Positions 30,660-41,837 are shown, numbered from the stretch's first letter. The stretch is 64,000 nt of DNA from Cladopsammia gracilis (GCA_022457155.1 JAJGOT010000002.1:3969501-4033500); one strand, 5' to 3'. The notes: generated by a model from the letters alone, not told the origin. Numbers and translations: made by a program.

Positions 30660-32200
30660 ACTACTGTTACAACCACTCTCTCTGTTTGAAGAAAACGCAG
30701 CAAAGGGGAAATGAGGGAAAAGGGCGAAAACACATAAGCATTAACACTAACGCCATCACAAATTAACACGTCTTGATTGAAAACATTCACTCCAGAAGAA
30801 TTTGGGGTCGGATACAGAGTAAAATGATGGAAGGGATTTCCACACTTACCATGTTGTGTTGGAATTCAACGACATGAAATCCAGATTATGGCCCTCTTGG
30901 CCGCCAAATTCTAATTGCGAGAGCTCCCAGCATGCTTGATATTTCAGCATTGCGTCAGAATTAGAAAGTTTCCGCAAGAACTAATCAGCTGGATCAGACT
31001 GCGACGGGAACAGGACATGGACACAGAGAGATTTCTCTAGGTCACAAATTCGAAAATTCGTCTCGCCAGTTCTGTTAGGTCACGCGAACGCGAGCCTCGA
31101 CCAGACCACGCATATATAACAACTTGACTATCAACTTGAATGTCAACTCGGCAATGCCTGACATCCAAAGGGAGGGATTCCTAAGCCTTGGCGACTGCAT
31201 GCATTTCCTTGACATTGATGTGCTTGTTTATGTCATCCTCCCAATAGTCACCAATGGACAGATCAGAAGACTTTAGGTGGATAATGGCTGCCCAACGAAA
31301 AGGCGAAGCATCCGTGGAAAGAGAAATTGCAACATGACTCTCCTGTCTCCAAGGGATAGGACTATCCCAATCGTCCATGAAACGTCAAAATAGGATTTTA
31401 TCTCACAATGAAGATGACATGCACCTCAGCACCTTTTGATGCCTTCGCAATCGAGGCGGTCATTTCCCTGATGTAAAACTTTGCACCCAGAAAAGCAAGC
31501 GAAAACGAAATTCATTTCCCCATTAACCTGTGAATCGATTTAACGGGACTGAGGACTTGCTACCCTCTCTTAACTGAGCAAATTTTTCCCTTTTTCTCTT
31601 TCGGAACCAAAAATGCTTGAACCAAGGACTCCACTATCATACCAAGGTATACGATACATGTAACAAGAAAAAGGATGCATTTCTTTAAGCCAAGGAAATG
31701 ATCTAATTGGACGAGAACTTTCACCACAACACACAAAGCGGCTTCCGCAGCTTGAAAGCTAAATTCATTGTCCCGCTGACTGATGGGACGAGACCAATAG
31801 CCCCAGGGGTAAACCTCACCAACCCTTCCCCAAAACGCAAATGGCTCCAGATTCAATACGATGAAAAAGATAATCTGAAATAAAGCTTGAGAACAAGTCA
31901 CAAGAGGGGTGATTTTTGAACACTTGAGGTGGGAAAGGGGAATCATATGCCACACCCTTGAAAACCCCTTTAAATGGCTTCATGAACTTCCGAATATTTA
32001 CGCCACTGGCCACCCGCTCCAAAACATCTTTTTCGTGTTGGTATCTCTCCAAGATCTTCTCCCATAAATTGACATGATGATGCAATCCACCTGCTCTAAA
32101 GGTCGCAGGATCTCTGAAGACAAAGATACTTAACACTAAGTAACTCTCCTGAAACGACTCGATCAATATCGTCAAGAACCCTTACAGGATTGGTCACTTC
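30660..32200 (-). pseudogene. Reverse transcriptase/RNase H of the YR retrotransposon
   Basis: From the right: 'DPATFRAGGLHHHVNLWEKI' and 'VKVLVQLDHFLGLKKCILF' with 'YLGMIVESLVQAFLVPKEK' (RT connection region). Next is an RNase H-like stretch near 31380-31181 ('HVAISLSTDASPFRWAA', 'INVKEMHAVA', with the Asp and Glu positions of RNase H), and finally 'SSGVNVFNQDVLI' and 'AYVFSPFSLISPLLRFL'. The RT palm between 31.8 and 31.95 kb is lost or frame-disrupted; I do not see the YxDD box. Several frameshifts occur. The order RT, RNase H, YR supports a DIRS/Ngaro-type element. Confidence 0.72.
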
Positions 32201-32559
32201 CTCCAAGCTCAAAGACCCGTCAAAAAAACACCCATTTAAACTCCCTTGCCAGTCCCTTTTTCGCCGCGTCCAAAGGCAGGAAATATTTTAGCCCTGACAG
32301 AGATGGCTTGAAACTCTTTACAGAAGGCTAAGGGAAATGAAATTAACAAAAGGGAAATAACTAAGGGGTGGCCTTAAAATATAAAGCAAATAACCCGAGC
32401 TCGAAGAAAGTGACCACCATTGCTACGCTTAGCGAAGCACAAGGGTATGTCCTGAAAGACAAAATACTTGTGGGGTCACTTCTCCTCCCCCAAGGCATAA
32501 AAAAACATTGAACGCCAGAAAGCAAAACTAAATAAAATCCTGCAAATAATAAATTTTAT

Positions 32560-33060
32560 TCATACAACATCAATGGAGTCTGGTAGGGTAGGTCCATGCA
32601 AAATGACCAGGTAGACCACATGACCAACATTTAGACACTGAGCGGGGTCATCCATCCTTAGCGTGATACAGCACCCTGCGCATTTGGCCAATGTAGAGAT
32701 TCCTTCTGACTGGACCTGACTGATCCTTCAGCGCCTTCCCTATGACCTTTGCCACTTCAGCTTCTCCTTTAGATGCTACCAATTTCACTAACATCTGCTG
32801 CAGGGACGAACTGCCAATCAAGGGTCGTCACTGATGCAGGATGATCGAAAAACGGCGGCCCTGCCATCGGTATTGTTTCTAGCCATGTCAACTACACCTT
32901 CCAATGCCCCTGTCGCAGCGTACACATCAAAGACAGTAGCATGCTTGGCAATCAACAGCTGCAAGGTTAAAATAGCGGTATCGACGATAGAGGTGTCAGT
33001 GTTACGCTTCTAGTCCTCCAGTTCTTTTTTTAATCTTCAGTACAGATTCCTGAACCAGCT
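32560..33060 (-). pseudogene. gag-like ORF with zinc knuckle
   Basis: Pieces in two frames: 'SIVDTAILTLQLLIAKHATV' and 'VYAATGALEGVVDMARNN', then 'LVKLVASKGEAEVAKVIGKA' and 'RRNLYIGQMRRVLYHAKDG', and at the end 'CWSCGLPGHFAWTY'. The last is a CCHC-type knuckle with the final Cys changed to Tyr. A nucleocapsid-type knuckle upstream of RT identifies it as gag. At least one frameshift and two stops are present. Confidence 0.6.
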
Positions 33061-33125
33061 TAGGCTGCACAGTAAAACAACAGTTGAAATGTATCAACCT
33101 CTATGACTCTGAATTAAGAGCATTT

Positions 33126-33755
33126 ACAAACCACTTCACAGGTCAGTGAAATTACCGCTACAAATAACTTTAATTAATACGTACACTCAGCTCAGAAACC
33201 TTTATGCTGGCTCTTGATCGGCATGAATATTTCATTAAACTGTTATTCACAACCACTTCACTGGTTGGTACATTTCAAACAAAAATAGTGTCTAATAACT
33301 CACAAACCACTCCACTGGCTTGTCAAAGGCACTTCATAAAATTCCGGCCACACTAAACGCCTTCACCGAGACTAGACATCAATACATTTTAATACATACT
33401 GCTCAAAATTAATCCGCCCTCTTGCAAATAGATTCTGAGTTCAGTTACTAAACACACAAACCACTACACTGGCTTGTCGCAAACAAATCTATGATTACTG
33501 AACCACAACTCACAGACCACTTTGCCGGCCTGTAAAAAACAAAGCGCTGTTCTAAGATAAATCACAAACCACTTCGCTGGCTTGTACAAAATAAAGACTC
33601 ACAAACCACTTTGCTTGCTTGTATAAAATAACAACTCACAAACCACTTTGCTGGCTTGTACAAAAACCAAAGCACTGTTTAATAACTACTGACAAACCAC
33701 TTCGCTGGCTTGTACAAAATAACAACTCACAAACCACTTCACTGGCTCTTGTCCG
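33126..33755. repeat. Array of about ten short hairpins
   Basis: The core 'acaaaccacttcgctggctt' + 'gt' recurs about ten times (near 33126, 33250, 33303, 33457, 33510, 33561, 33600, 33637, 33690 and 33729) with changes mostly in the middle. Each core is an imperfect 8-bp inverted repeat (ACAARCCA against TGGCTTGT) around a 6-nt loop. Spacings vary from about 37 to 150 bp, with 37-39 and 51-53 recurring. It lies upstream of the gag ORF in element sense, so it would be in the 5' untranslated region. Confidence 0.75.
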
Positions 33756-34177
33756 ACACACATCAATCAAAACAGTGTGGTTAGCAAGTGGCATTGATTC
33801 TTTGACCTTGTTAATATCTTTCTTCACGTGACAAATTATTCAATATATACTTCTCCACAGTTATCATCTCATTCTGTATGGTTTTAGAAATATTCGTTGC
33901 ATTTCTTGGTGCAGTTTTCAGGTGTTCTTGCAGTGTTTGGTCGCCACTGTCGATTAAATTACCTTGAAGACTTAAATTTCCTGGGTCATCGTCTCGCCGA
34001 CCTCTCAGAGCTATGTTTTGTCCACAGAACATTATTCTTCTGAAAAAGGATTTCAGAATCTTTCGATTTCTAGCAACTTGCTGCTGCATTAAGTTGTTTA
34101 ACTGCTGATCAAACGGGACTACCTGCCTCATTACTCTCATGAAATTATTCATAGCGATTACCGAAAAATTGTGGATA

Positions 34178-34306
34178 TGTTGTAGTTAATTTTTTATCTC
34201 AGGTAATTTTTATTTTTCCATTGTTTTTGGGTATGGTAATATATGCTAATGAATTTGAAACAAAGGAAAAACAAAAATTTCCTGAAATAAACAATTAACT
34301 ACAACA
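34178..34306. mobile_element. Palindromic MITE, 129 bp, inside the hAT gene
   Basis: The arms of about 42 bp begin 'tgttgtagttaatt' on the left, and the right end is its reverse complement ('aattaactacaaca'). Arms differ at a few places. It separates two coding blocks of the hAT gene. The flanking target duplication is not clear. Confidence 0.7.
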
Positions 34307-34748
34307 CATGACATTTTCCGTTGCAGTGTTTCTCAAAATGTGTTACAGCGGACGTCCACAGTGTAATCGGCGACAATTTGTCTAATCTGTTCGAATTTTG
34401 TCCACATTCTACTCCAAAACAAACACATGGTGGACAAAATGTGCCCTCGAGGTATTTGGAGTACGCTAGCCAAGAAAATCTCTTCATCCATGACAAGTTA
34501 AACTTACGTGATTTGCCATTTTCGATTGATGTCGGAAATTCAAAAAGCTGAGTTGGTTTCCACACATTCTCCACGAATCGGAATTTTTCTTGACCTAACA
34601 TGGAACTAATACTTTTGATGACTAAACTAATGTCATAAGGAGAGCAGTCCTTCTGACAGATTGGTTCATCTCGAGCCAGAGGCATTGGAAATATTCCTTT
34701 GTTCGATCTGAGGCAGGTTTGAGAACAACAGATTTGAACTGATTTGAA

Positions 34749-34790
34749 CAAGACTATAAAAAGGGCCAGGCAACCCTTTTTATAGTCTTG
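34749..34790. repeat. Perfect 17-bp inverted repeat within hAT coding sequence
   Basis: 'caagactataaaaaggg', an 8-nt loop, then the exact reverse complement. It lies within the open frame (translated around 'QDYKKGCLALFIVL'), near its 5' end. It may be a template-switch product rather than conserved protein. Confidence 0.8.
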
Positions 34791-34829
34791 CGGGTGTTTC
34801 CATAGGAGTTTCTGACTAGCGATAGCCAA

Positions 34830-36357
34830 TCATTACTACTTTTGAGTAGTTTCTAGGACAATGGCTGTGGTTCTAGCCAATCGGAGAAGCGTCGGAGTGG
34901 TTTCTGGATTATTTTTGACATATTTTTTATTAAATGGGAGAATGCGCAGCCGTGAGCTGGTAAAATGTGAGTCAAAAAAGTGTAAGCGGTTTGTCTGTGG
35001 TTGACAGAATTCTATGGGGGAGACTAAATTATTGTCGCTTCCAAAAATGTCTGTCGTTAAAGTGTTCATCAGTAGGATATCTAAAGGGTGAAATGTGTAA
35101 AAGTCCACATTGGGTTTATATGAAATGATGACATTTAAAGATGAGACGTCTTCTTTTGTTTCGTTTATTTTTTAATAGTTTCACAGACCTGAAAAATTTG
35201 AGTGATTTCTGGAAACACCTTGAACTACCCTGGATTATACACTGTCTACTCATAAAATTTATACCACGTTTTATGTACTTTATCGTTCTATGTATTGAGT
35301 TTATATACACGACTCGCGGTGTGTTTATATATTGGTTACAACCACATAATTTGCCCATCAAATGAAACCTTAAGAGTCCCTCTTTCAAAATAAAGTAATA
35401 AACATTGAGTGGAATCGACCAAAACATTTATCAGAGGAAAACAAATTAGCAACAAAGGCGAATTTTCATTGCAAAAAAATACAATTCTTTAAAGGAAATG
35501 TTCTGTAACATTCTCATGACACTGAATAAACTACAAGACGAACTAAATCTATTACTAGATTTATTTAGCTTGCATTTGACACCTCAGGCTCAATTCCAGG
35601 TCAACTATGTGACCAACAAGGAGTAAGCACAAACCATACACTCTGGTCGTTATAATGAATATGGCAGACAATGTTAGTCTGACAGTGTCCACGAAATTCA
35701 CAATGTACACAGCACAAACGTTGAGCTTTCTCACTCTGCATTGAATATCAAGTGCAAGAATGAAGGGGTGATCTGTTTGGCAACATTCTCGCCATTTTCA
35801 GCCAACAAAACTAGCCAAACACACATTCCTCATTAAATAAAACAACAGGGTTCCAAGCCTTTGTCTCATCAAGGTCGTCTTCATTCCCACGTGGAGAAAA
35901 TTCAATTTATAGACTGATTTTTGTTCATCATCTCCGATTGACTAGTTCCATTTCGTCACAAGTTTTGTATACGCTTTCTTTGAGCAAATTTGGCAAAATC
36001 TCTTGAATTGCTGGATCTTCGTGTCCTGATCTTTCTTCCGACAATTGTAAATGGCTGATTTCATCGCTTACCAAACGTTTCTTCGCTGAAAATCGCCTTC
36101 AAAAGCTCGCCATTAGCGAAAACTCCGAACCAAAACAAGCCATGTGGTTTGGGAGTCTCAATTAGCAATTGTATAAGCCCAACTATAGCAAAACTTGATA
36201 AATATGCCAAATTTATTGCTGGTAGGAATAAATTGCGCATATATGCTTAACTAGGATACAAAGTGTTAATAATGCATGTATCAAGGATTCTAGTAAACTG
36301 ATTTACCTGCTAGTACTACGTACCTACGAAGCAAATCATCCTTGTGTTGAGGTGATG
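34830..36357. other. Non-coding stretch, no gene seen
   Basis: Open frames at 34.8-35.4 kb on both strands lack motifs and overlap each other. No element ends identified. Confidence 0.35.
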
Positions 36358-36555
36358 TACAGCCCCCGAAATGATCCCGACCCCGAAATGATCCCCGACC
36401 CCGAAATGATCCCCAAATCGACCCCGAAATGATCCCGACCCCGAAATGATCCCCATTTTTTTCACACTGACCCCGAAATGATCCCCAAGTAATTTTTGGA
36501 ATGGAATGGCCTTCCATCCAGAGAAAGCTGGAATGAATAAAATAAAGGCAGTTAA

Positions 36556-37271
36556 GGTTACAGTGTACTTACAGATCGAAAATTTATTGAAAATTTTTTT
36601 TGGCGTTTAAATAAAGTTTACAGAATGAACTTTCATCCAAAAAAAAAGTATCGAAAAATAGTGAAAATTGACGGAGAAATGACGGTATAACTTTTGTGGG
36701 CGGAGTTTGTTTATTAAGCGATATGTTTTTTTAAGTGCCGTTTTCTCAAAGTTAATTTTTCGCTTGTTGGGGACACTTTAAAAAGCTACAACTCAAAGGG
36801 AATTTGTTCGATTTTCCTTAAATTTGGACAGAAGCTAGGCTAACATATAGTCAACAAAAAGTTGCCGGCGAATTTCTTAATTCCGAAAACTTTTTCGTCA
36901 AGAGGCATTTCCGTGCGATCATTCCAATTTTTTTCTCACCTTTTCGAAAATATTCTGTAACTTTTCACTGCAATTGAATATGGAAAATCGCCGACACGTT
37001 TTTTAGCGCTTCGTGTCCGGAAACCCGAGAACAAATCAAATTAGCAAAATATAATAATCGCTTTGAGTTATAGCGTTTTAAAGCTGATTCGGACGTTCAA
37101 ATTTAGACGTCGTAAAAAATTCGACAATTCATTTTATTACCAAATGGTTTCCATATTTAGATAGCCAGCTCTATAATCTTTAATTTGATATTTGGGTTTA
37201 GGTATATTAAGTGTAATCTTAACACGCTAGAGCTGTTATACTGGAGACACCCCCGAAGGTACACTGTAACC
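36556..37271. mobile_element. TTAA-flanked (piggyBac-type) insertion, 716 bp
   Basis: Terminal inverted repeat 'ggttacagtgtac' at both ends, with TTAA on each side (36552-36555 and 37272-37275). The opposite arm of the host foldback element has the uninterrupted site 'ggcagttaagaaaa' in reverse complement, with a single TTAA, so target duplication is shown directly. TTAA duplications are the hallmark of piggyBac elements. The interior has no open frame, so it is non-autonomous. Confidence 0.85.
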
Positions 37272-38039
37272 TTAAGGAAATTTTGATTCTCATTATATGC
37301 AGTATTCACTTATTTATTCATTTTGGACAATTCTTAAACTAAATAATTATAACGCATTTTTTAACGATTTTTCAAGAAACTATATCATTTCTTATTTTTT
37401 CGAGTGTAGCGTTTTCAACTGTAACTAATAACAAATACAAACTTATCCGCTTCTTTTGCAGACCGGCATGATTTAAAAGAGGAAACAAACATGATCGAAC
37501 GTGAACATCAACAACCATATTATTTCAGTAACGAGAAGTACAACACAATCATACGATCAAAAACTTAAATGGTAACAATACAGCTAGTCTATCAAAACAA
37601 TACGAAAGAATCGTTATTAAGTTTAATACTGAATGCGTGTTTGTAGCGGTCAAAGTTTAAGGTGAAGCTTCCTGTATGTCACCAATGGGGATGCTCCTTG
37701 TAACGTTTGGGCTCCTGTATGGCACCACTAATTATCTATTGCGTCTGTCTACAGTTGCACGTTTAGAACATGAATAAGATAGAAGCTCAAGTCAGTTGAA
37801 CATTACTTCGACTTCATATAACATGTGTTTGATATTCCGTCTCATTTCACAGTAAAGATGTACTTTCGAGTTTAATTTCGCTAATTAAGTTACCTTGCGC
37901 ATAAGGGTAATAGCGAATCGAAAAAAGCATTCCAATTCTGGTATCTTTTATGGCTTTCTTTTTATCTTTTGAACATTCCCTTGTTAATTTTACATAGAAG
38001 CTACACCCTAGAGCTACTGTTCACTTTCAGTATGTGTAC

Positions 38040-38320
38040 CACTGTTCATCTTTAGTACACTCGTCACACATGTAACAGTCCTCGTCATAGTACTACACCT
38101 GCAGATAGGCACTGGAATTTCTTACAGCATTTGGGGCAAATTTCTTCTGTCACTGCGTTCCCCGTACTTCTTTTTCAAGTATTCGACAACATCCTCCCCT
38201 TCATTAGATGATGGCATGTCCACACAGTCTAAGCTGTGATAGTGAGCCTCCGCTTCGTGCTCAAGTAGAGCCATGCATTTGAGATCTTGGCCGTGTTTAT
38301 TGGAGACATCAGCTTGTTAC
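38040..38320 (-). pseudogene. Cys-rich C-terminal remnant inside the foldback loop
   Basis: On the minus strand 'MALLEHEAEAHYHSLDCVDM' and 'GEDVVEYLKKKYGERSD' are followed, in a shifted frame, by 'ICPKC' and then 'YYDEDCYMCDECTKDEQW' and a stop. Paired cysteines suggest a zinc-binding tail. It could be the last piece of the transposase that once mobilised the element. Family unknown. Confidence 0.4.
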
Positions 38321-38956
38321 CATTTAAGTTTTTGATCGTATAATTGTGTTGTATTTCTCGTTACTGAAATAATATGGTTGTTGATGTTTACGTTCGATCA
38401 TGTTTGTTTCCTCTTTTAAATCATGCCGGTCTGCTATAAGAAGCGGAAACGTTTGTATTTGTTATTAGTTACAGTTGAAAACGCTACACTCGAAAAAATA
38501 AGAAATGATATAGTTTCTTGAAAAATCGTTAAAAAATGCGTTATAATTATTTAGTTTAAGAATTGTCCAAAATGAATAAATAAGTGAATACTGCATACAT
38601 GAGAATCAAACTTTTCTTAACTGCCTTTATTTTATTCATTCCAGCTTTCTCTGGTTGGAAGGCCATTCCATTCCAAAAATTACTTGGGGATCATTTCGGG
38701 GTCAGTGTGAAAAAAATGGGGATCATTTCGGGGTCGGGATCATTTCGGGGTCGATTTGGGGATCATTTCGGGGTCGGGGATCATTTCGGGGTCGGGATCA
38801 TTTCGGGGGCTGTACAGTGATAAGGACTTGCTTGACAATGCTTTACTTTTAGTCAGCTTCGGAACTTTTTGTTTAGAATGACCTGAAACAAGAGATGTTC
38901 CAAAAAAGAGCAAGCCTATTAAACGGTTCACAGAGAAGTTATCCAAGCTTGCGGCT

Positions 38957-39357
38957 TACTGACTTATTCAGATATGTTCCTTTGCAGCAGTCTCTTTTCT
39001 TCAACCGTGCGAACTTGGCAGCTAATCAGCTCATTTTCGGATAGGCCTTCCTTGAGACACAATCCATTTTCTGATGTACACAAGAAAGTGAAACGTTTTG
39101 ATAAGATATTCGGAAAGAACATCAAACATTCTTTCCAATCGGTGTTTTTGTTTTCACTCTCGTCAGATTATTTCTGTGTCATATCCACTCCAATCACTCA
39201 GGGTGACGAAAATGTTGTCATCAAATTCTACCAGAGCAAGGTCTGATTTCCCTGCTTTCCCTGCTTTAGTGGTACCATGCTGGATGAAAAATCTACACCT
39301 TTTGCCAAGTATGTGGGCAACTTCCTCCGGGTCATTTCTTGCATTGTGCAATCCTCT
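38957..39357 (-). pseudogene. Exon-like open region, unknown protein
   Basis: After an acceptor-like 'gctgtattttcag' (minus strand, next to 39358) the frame reads 'RNDPEEVAHILGKRCRFFIQ', 'GKAGKSDLALVEFDD' and 'FVTLSDWSGYDTEII'. One TGA comes next, and then 'NKNTDWKECLMFFPNILSKR' runs to a stop near 38957. Composition and length look coding, and the single stop looks recent. I do not recognise the family. It overlaps in opposite sense the 5' part of plus-strand frames at 39.2-39.4 kb, which I consider shadows. Confidence 0.45.
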
Positions 39358-39513
39358 GAAAATACAGCACGACTAATGGATATGTTCCAGCACTTTATCA
39401 TTTTCTTCGGGACAAGAGGCATTTCAGCCCCCCCTATTCTCAACCCTCACCCCCCCAGACAATGTTGTGTATCGTTTAGAGAGGTGCAGAGGTGCAAGAA
39501 ACAACCAATCACA

Positions 39514-41229
39514 ATGCCAGTTCTCAGGCCCTCCGAGTACAGTCTGATACCAAAAAACATGCCGGCCTCCTTAGACGAGAAAGTCGCAGAGGCAGTAAGA
39601 CGTTTCCCGGTACTGTACGAGAAATCATGCAAAGACTTTAAAGACACAAGTAAGAAAAACAATGCATGGGAGGACATAGCACAGCAATCTGGGCTTTCAT
39701 CAGGTATGTTAATATTTGCAGAAGCAAAAGACTAATCCAAACCTCGCCAATAGCTTGAGATCCCTCTCATTTACCTGGTGTTTTCTTCCGGGGATTGTAA
39801 AAAACCTCAGTGAAAAGGAAAGGGGATGGGAAAGAAGAAGGCTCAGTTTGTTAGGTTGATAGTGTTTGGAACAAGATATCATTTGGTGGCCTCCTTTTTA
39901 AGGCTTTATTCGTTAAATGTTAGTCTATAATTGACTTATTTGTGCCTTTTGGATTATATTAAAAGGATTTGTGTTTAGTTAGGGAATTACGTACATTTGA
40001 AGACAGTGGCCAAATCCATTATTTAATCAGTCTTGGTTAGAATTTATCGTATGCACATGCAGAACTTCTCAGTGTACCTTGGTGCACGATACTCCCACAT
40101 GTTTGACACCAGCAGTTACAAATAGAATCATGAGTGACTCAGTGTGTTATCATACAAGTGATTGAAAATTTTGGATTTTGGGTAGCAGGAGTGCACTTTA
40201 ACAAATGACAAGTATTATGTTGAGAAAAATTGGGTGGAACAAAGTAGTGTGACTAATTATTTGTCTATTTACAAACTGAGAGAAAATTATTTTATATCAA
40301 ATTAAAGGATCCTCACTGTTAAAGGTACAAGACAAAAGAAAGTCATTCAAATGCAACTGTCTGGTTGTTTTACACTGTGCTATGAATACCTACCTACACT
40401 GGGATTCAGAGTACTTCATATTATAAAATTGACCTAACACATTCCTTCACTTTTAGGGGAGGAGGCCAAACATATTTCACTAATCTCAGAACCAGATACA
40501 CCCGTGATAGAAAGAAATTAAAGAAAGCCAAAGTTAGTGGCACTGGGTCTGAATATGTCTTGAAAGCGAAGGATAAGGTCGAAGATATGTTTTTCTTCCC
40601 GGCTTGGTTTGATCTCTTTTATAAACCCAGAAAAACATCTAATTTTGTTTCCATTGATTCAGGAAATTATGGGGCAGACAATGATAATATTAAAAATGTA
40701 GATATCAAATCTGACACAACTGAAACAGCAACCAGTAATGCTGACAATCACTCAGCTACTTATTTTCGACCAACAAAAAAGACTAAGTTACAAATGAAAA
40801 GAAAAAGTGTGGAAAAAAATCAGGAGTTTCAAGTGCGTTTCAAGGAGTTTCAAGAGTTCTGCAGTCACTAGGTAATGCTCTAGAGCACAGGCAAATACCA
40901 AACATGAGTTGTGAGGATGAAGGTGAACTGTTTGGTGCCTTGATAGCTTCCCAAATGCGACAGTAGCACCAGAACGAAAAGTTCTTGCTAAAATGCAGAT
41001 ATCAAATATTGTGTATCAAGAAATGTTAGCACCGTTCAACTCAATGCCTTTGTCTTACACTGGTGAACAAACATCATGGAAATATCATCAACATCCTCAA
41101 CAGCAGAAACAAGAGCTGCATCAGGAACAGCATCATCGGCCACAACAGCAGAAACAAGAGCTGCATCAGGAACAGCATCATCAGCATCACACTTTCCAGG
41201 ATAGAGTGATCGGGAGCCAGATCCAATAG
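39514..41229 (+). pseudogene. MADF-BESS-like protein gene, Harbinger partner
   Basis: Exon 1 (ATG 39514 to 39703) encodes a MADF domain start: 'LDEKVAEAVRRFPVLYEKSC', 'KNNAWEDIAQQSGLSSG'. It ends at a donor 'gtatgt'. Exon 2 begins at 40457 after 'ttttag' and, one base out of frame, continues 'YFTNLRTRYTRDRKKLKKAK', 'GTGSEYVLKAKDKVEDMFFF'. Near 40865 another shift leads to 'DEGELFGALIASQMRQ' and 'ISNIVYQEMLAPFNSMPL', resembling the BESS motif, and a Gln/His-rich tail with a 48-bp repeat. MADF proteins bind DNA and accompany Harbinger transposases. A split Harbinger transposase lies to the right. Two frameshifts and one stop disable it. Confidence 0.7.
41093..41190 (+). repeat. In-frame 48-bp tandem repeat (two copies)
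   Basis: Encodes Gln/His-rich 'QQKQELHQEQHH' twice with near identity, so it is a recent in-frame expansion at the end of the MADF gene. Confidence 0.75.
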
Positions 41230-41231
41230 CC

Positions 41232-41830
41232 ATTTCAGATTCCTCATCTGCTAGAATCCTCAGAATAACCTGTCATGAAGCCTAGGCAACTTTTCTACTG
41301 AAACAATTTTTTTCCCAATAATATGAAGGGTAACCTCTCACACCCAATCAAGTTTAGATACTCTCTGTGTTACACATTTTAAAGTAGACCCAACGCAAAA
41401 TAGCTACTTAATGTCGAATTTGTTTTAACTCTTGTGTTTATTAAAATAGCCAATGTAACCTTGCCCATGAGACCACAATAGAGGCCATTTTTGCATCAAG
41501 TCTTAAGGACCTTTCTTGGTCTAAAATCAGCATTTTAAAACTCTTTAAATCCGAATCATGCTCCAGCCTTGATCTATGTTTCCCTAGTGTAGCCGTCCTG
41601 GTGAATCAATTATGGTAGGTATTCTGTTAATTTTGAAATTGCCTCAGTGGTGAGGTTGGTGGGGTAAGGGTACTCATTTTACAAAATGATAGGTGATAGA
41701 TGACCTGCATTATTACCAAATGATGTTTTGCACTCTTGTCTGGTTATTTTGTTTTCTTGAGCATAAGTAGAAGAAGCTCTCTTCAAATCAAATAAAATAG
41801 TTTTGAGACACGTTGTAGCTTACCTCTTCT
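41232..41830. other. Non-coding stretch, no gene seen
   Basis: Between the MADF gene and the inverted Harbinger half. No motifs. Confidence 0.35.
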
Positions 41831-41837
41831 CCAATAT

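Larger units (their letters stand above)
24766..33811 (-). mobile_element. YR retrotransposon (gag, RT/RNase H, YR) with nested insertions
   Basis: On the minus strand a gag with a zinc knuckle (33060-32560), an RT/RNase H region (32200-30660) and a tyrosine recombinase (30400-25277) follow one another, as in DIRS/Ngaro-type retrotransposons. The 3' end has 62-bp direct repeats (24766-24827 and 25007-25068), and the 5' side has a hairpin array. A 3.8-kb Harbinger element splits the recombinase and a 178-bp MITE splits the RT/RNase H-downstream region. Left boundary: the repeat at 24766 touches hAT coding sequence. Right boundary: hAT coding stops near 33812. Exact termini remain uncertain. 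Confidence 0.7.
33812..34829 (-). pseudogene. hAT transposase, N-terminal part
   Basis: The right frame (34829-34307) carries the TTF-type zinc-finger region: 'ENVWKPTQLFEFPTSIENGK', 'RKFNLSWMKRFSWLAYSKY', 'GTFCPPCVCFG' and 'SAVTHFEKHCNGKCH'. After a 129-bp MITE the protein resumes as 'MNNFMRVMRQVVPFDQQLNN', 'FCGQNIALRGRRDD' and 'RNATNISKTIQNEM', and is lost near 33812 at the edge of the YR retrotransposon. This is the N-terminal third of a ZMYM1/p52-repressor-like hAT protein. The catalytic middle (RNase H-like core) is absent. The C-terminal third is found on the same strand across the retrotransposon at 23.96-24.77 kb. Confidence 0.82.
36360..38812. mobile_element. Foldback-type element with arms of about 490 bp
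   Basis: The two ends are inverted copies: 'cagcccccgaaatgatcc' at the left, and the same in reverse complement at the right. Both carry about six subterminal units of 'ccccgaaatgatcc' alternating with 'cgaccccgaaatgatcccc'. Pairing extends inward through the regions at 37272-37568 and 38330-38600. TA flanks both ends (36358-36359 and 38813-38814), consistent with a Tc1/mariner-type origin. The left arm is interrupted by a 716-bp insertion. A loop of about 760 bp holds only a short coding-like remnant. Confidence 0.85.

Noticed and set aside
33126..33755. CRISPR-like array
   Set aside because: Spacing is irregular, repeats are short and diverged, there are no cas genes and the context is an animal retrotransposon.
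36360..36490. CRISPR or simple satellite from 'gaaatgatcc' units
   Set aside because: Units are mirrored at the other end of a long inverted repeat, which fits subterminal repeats of a transposon.
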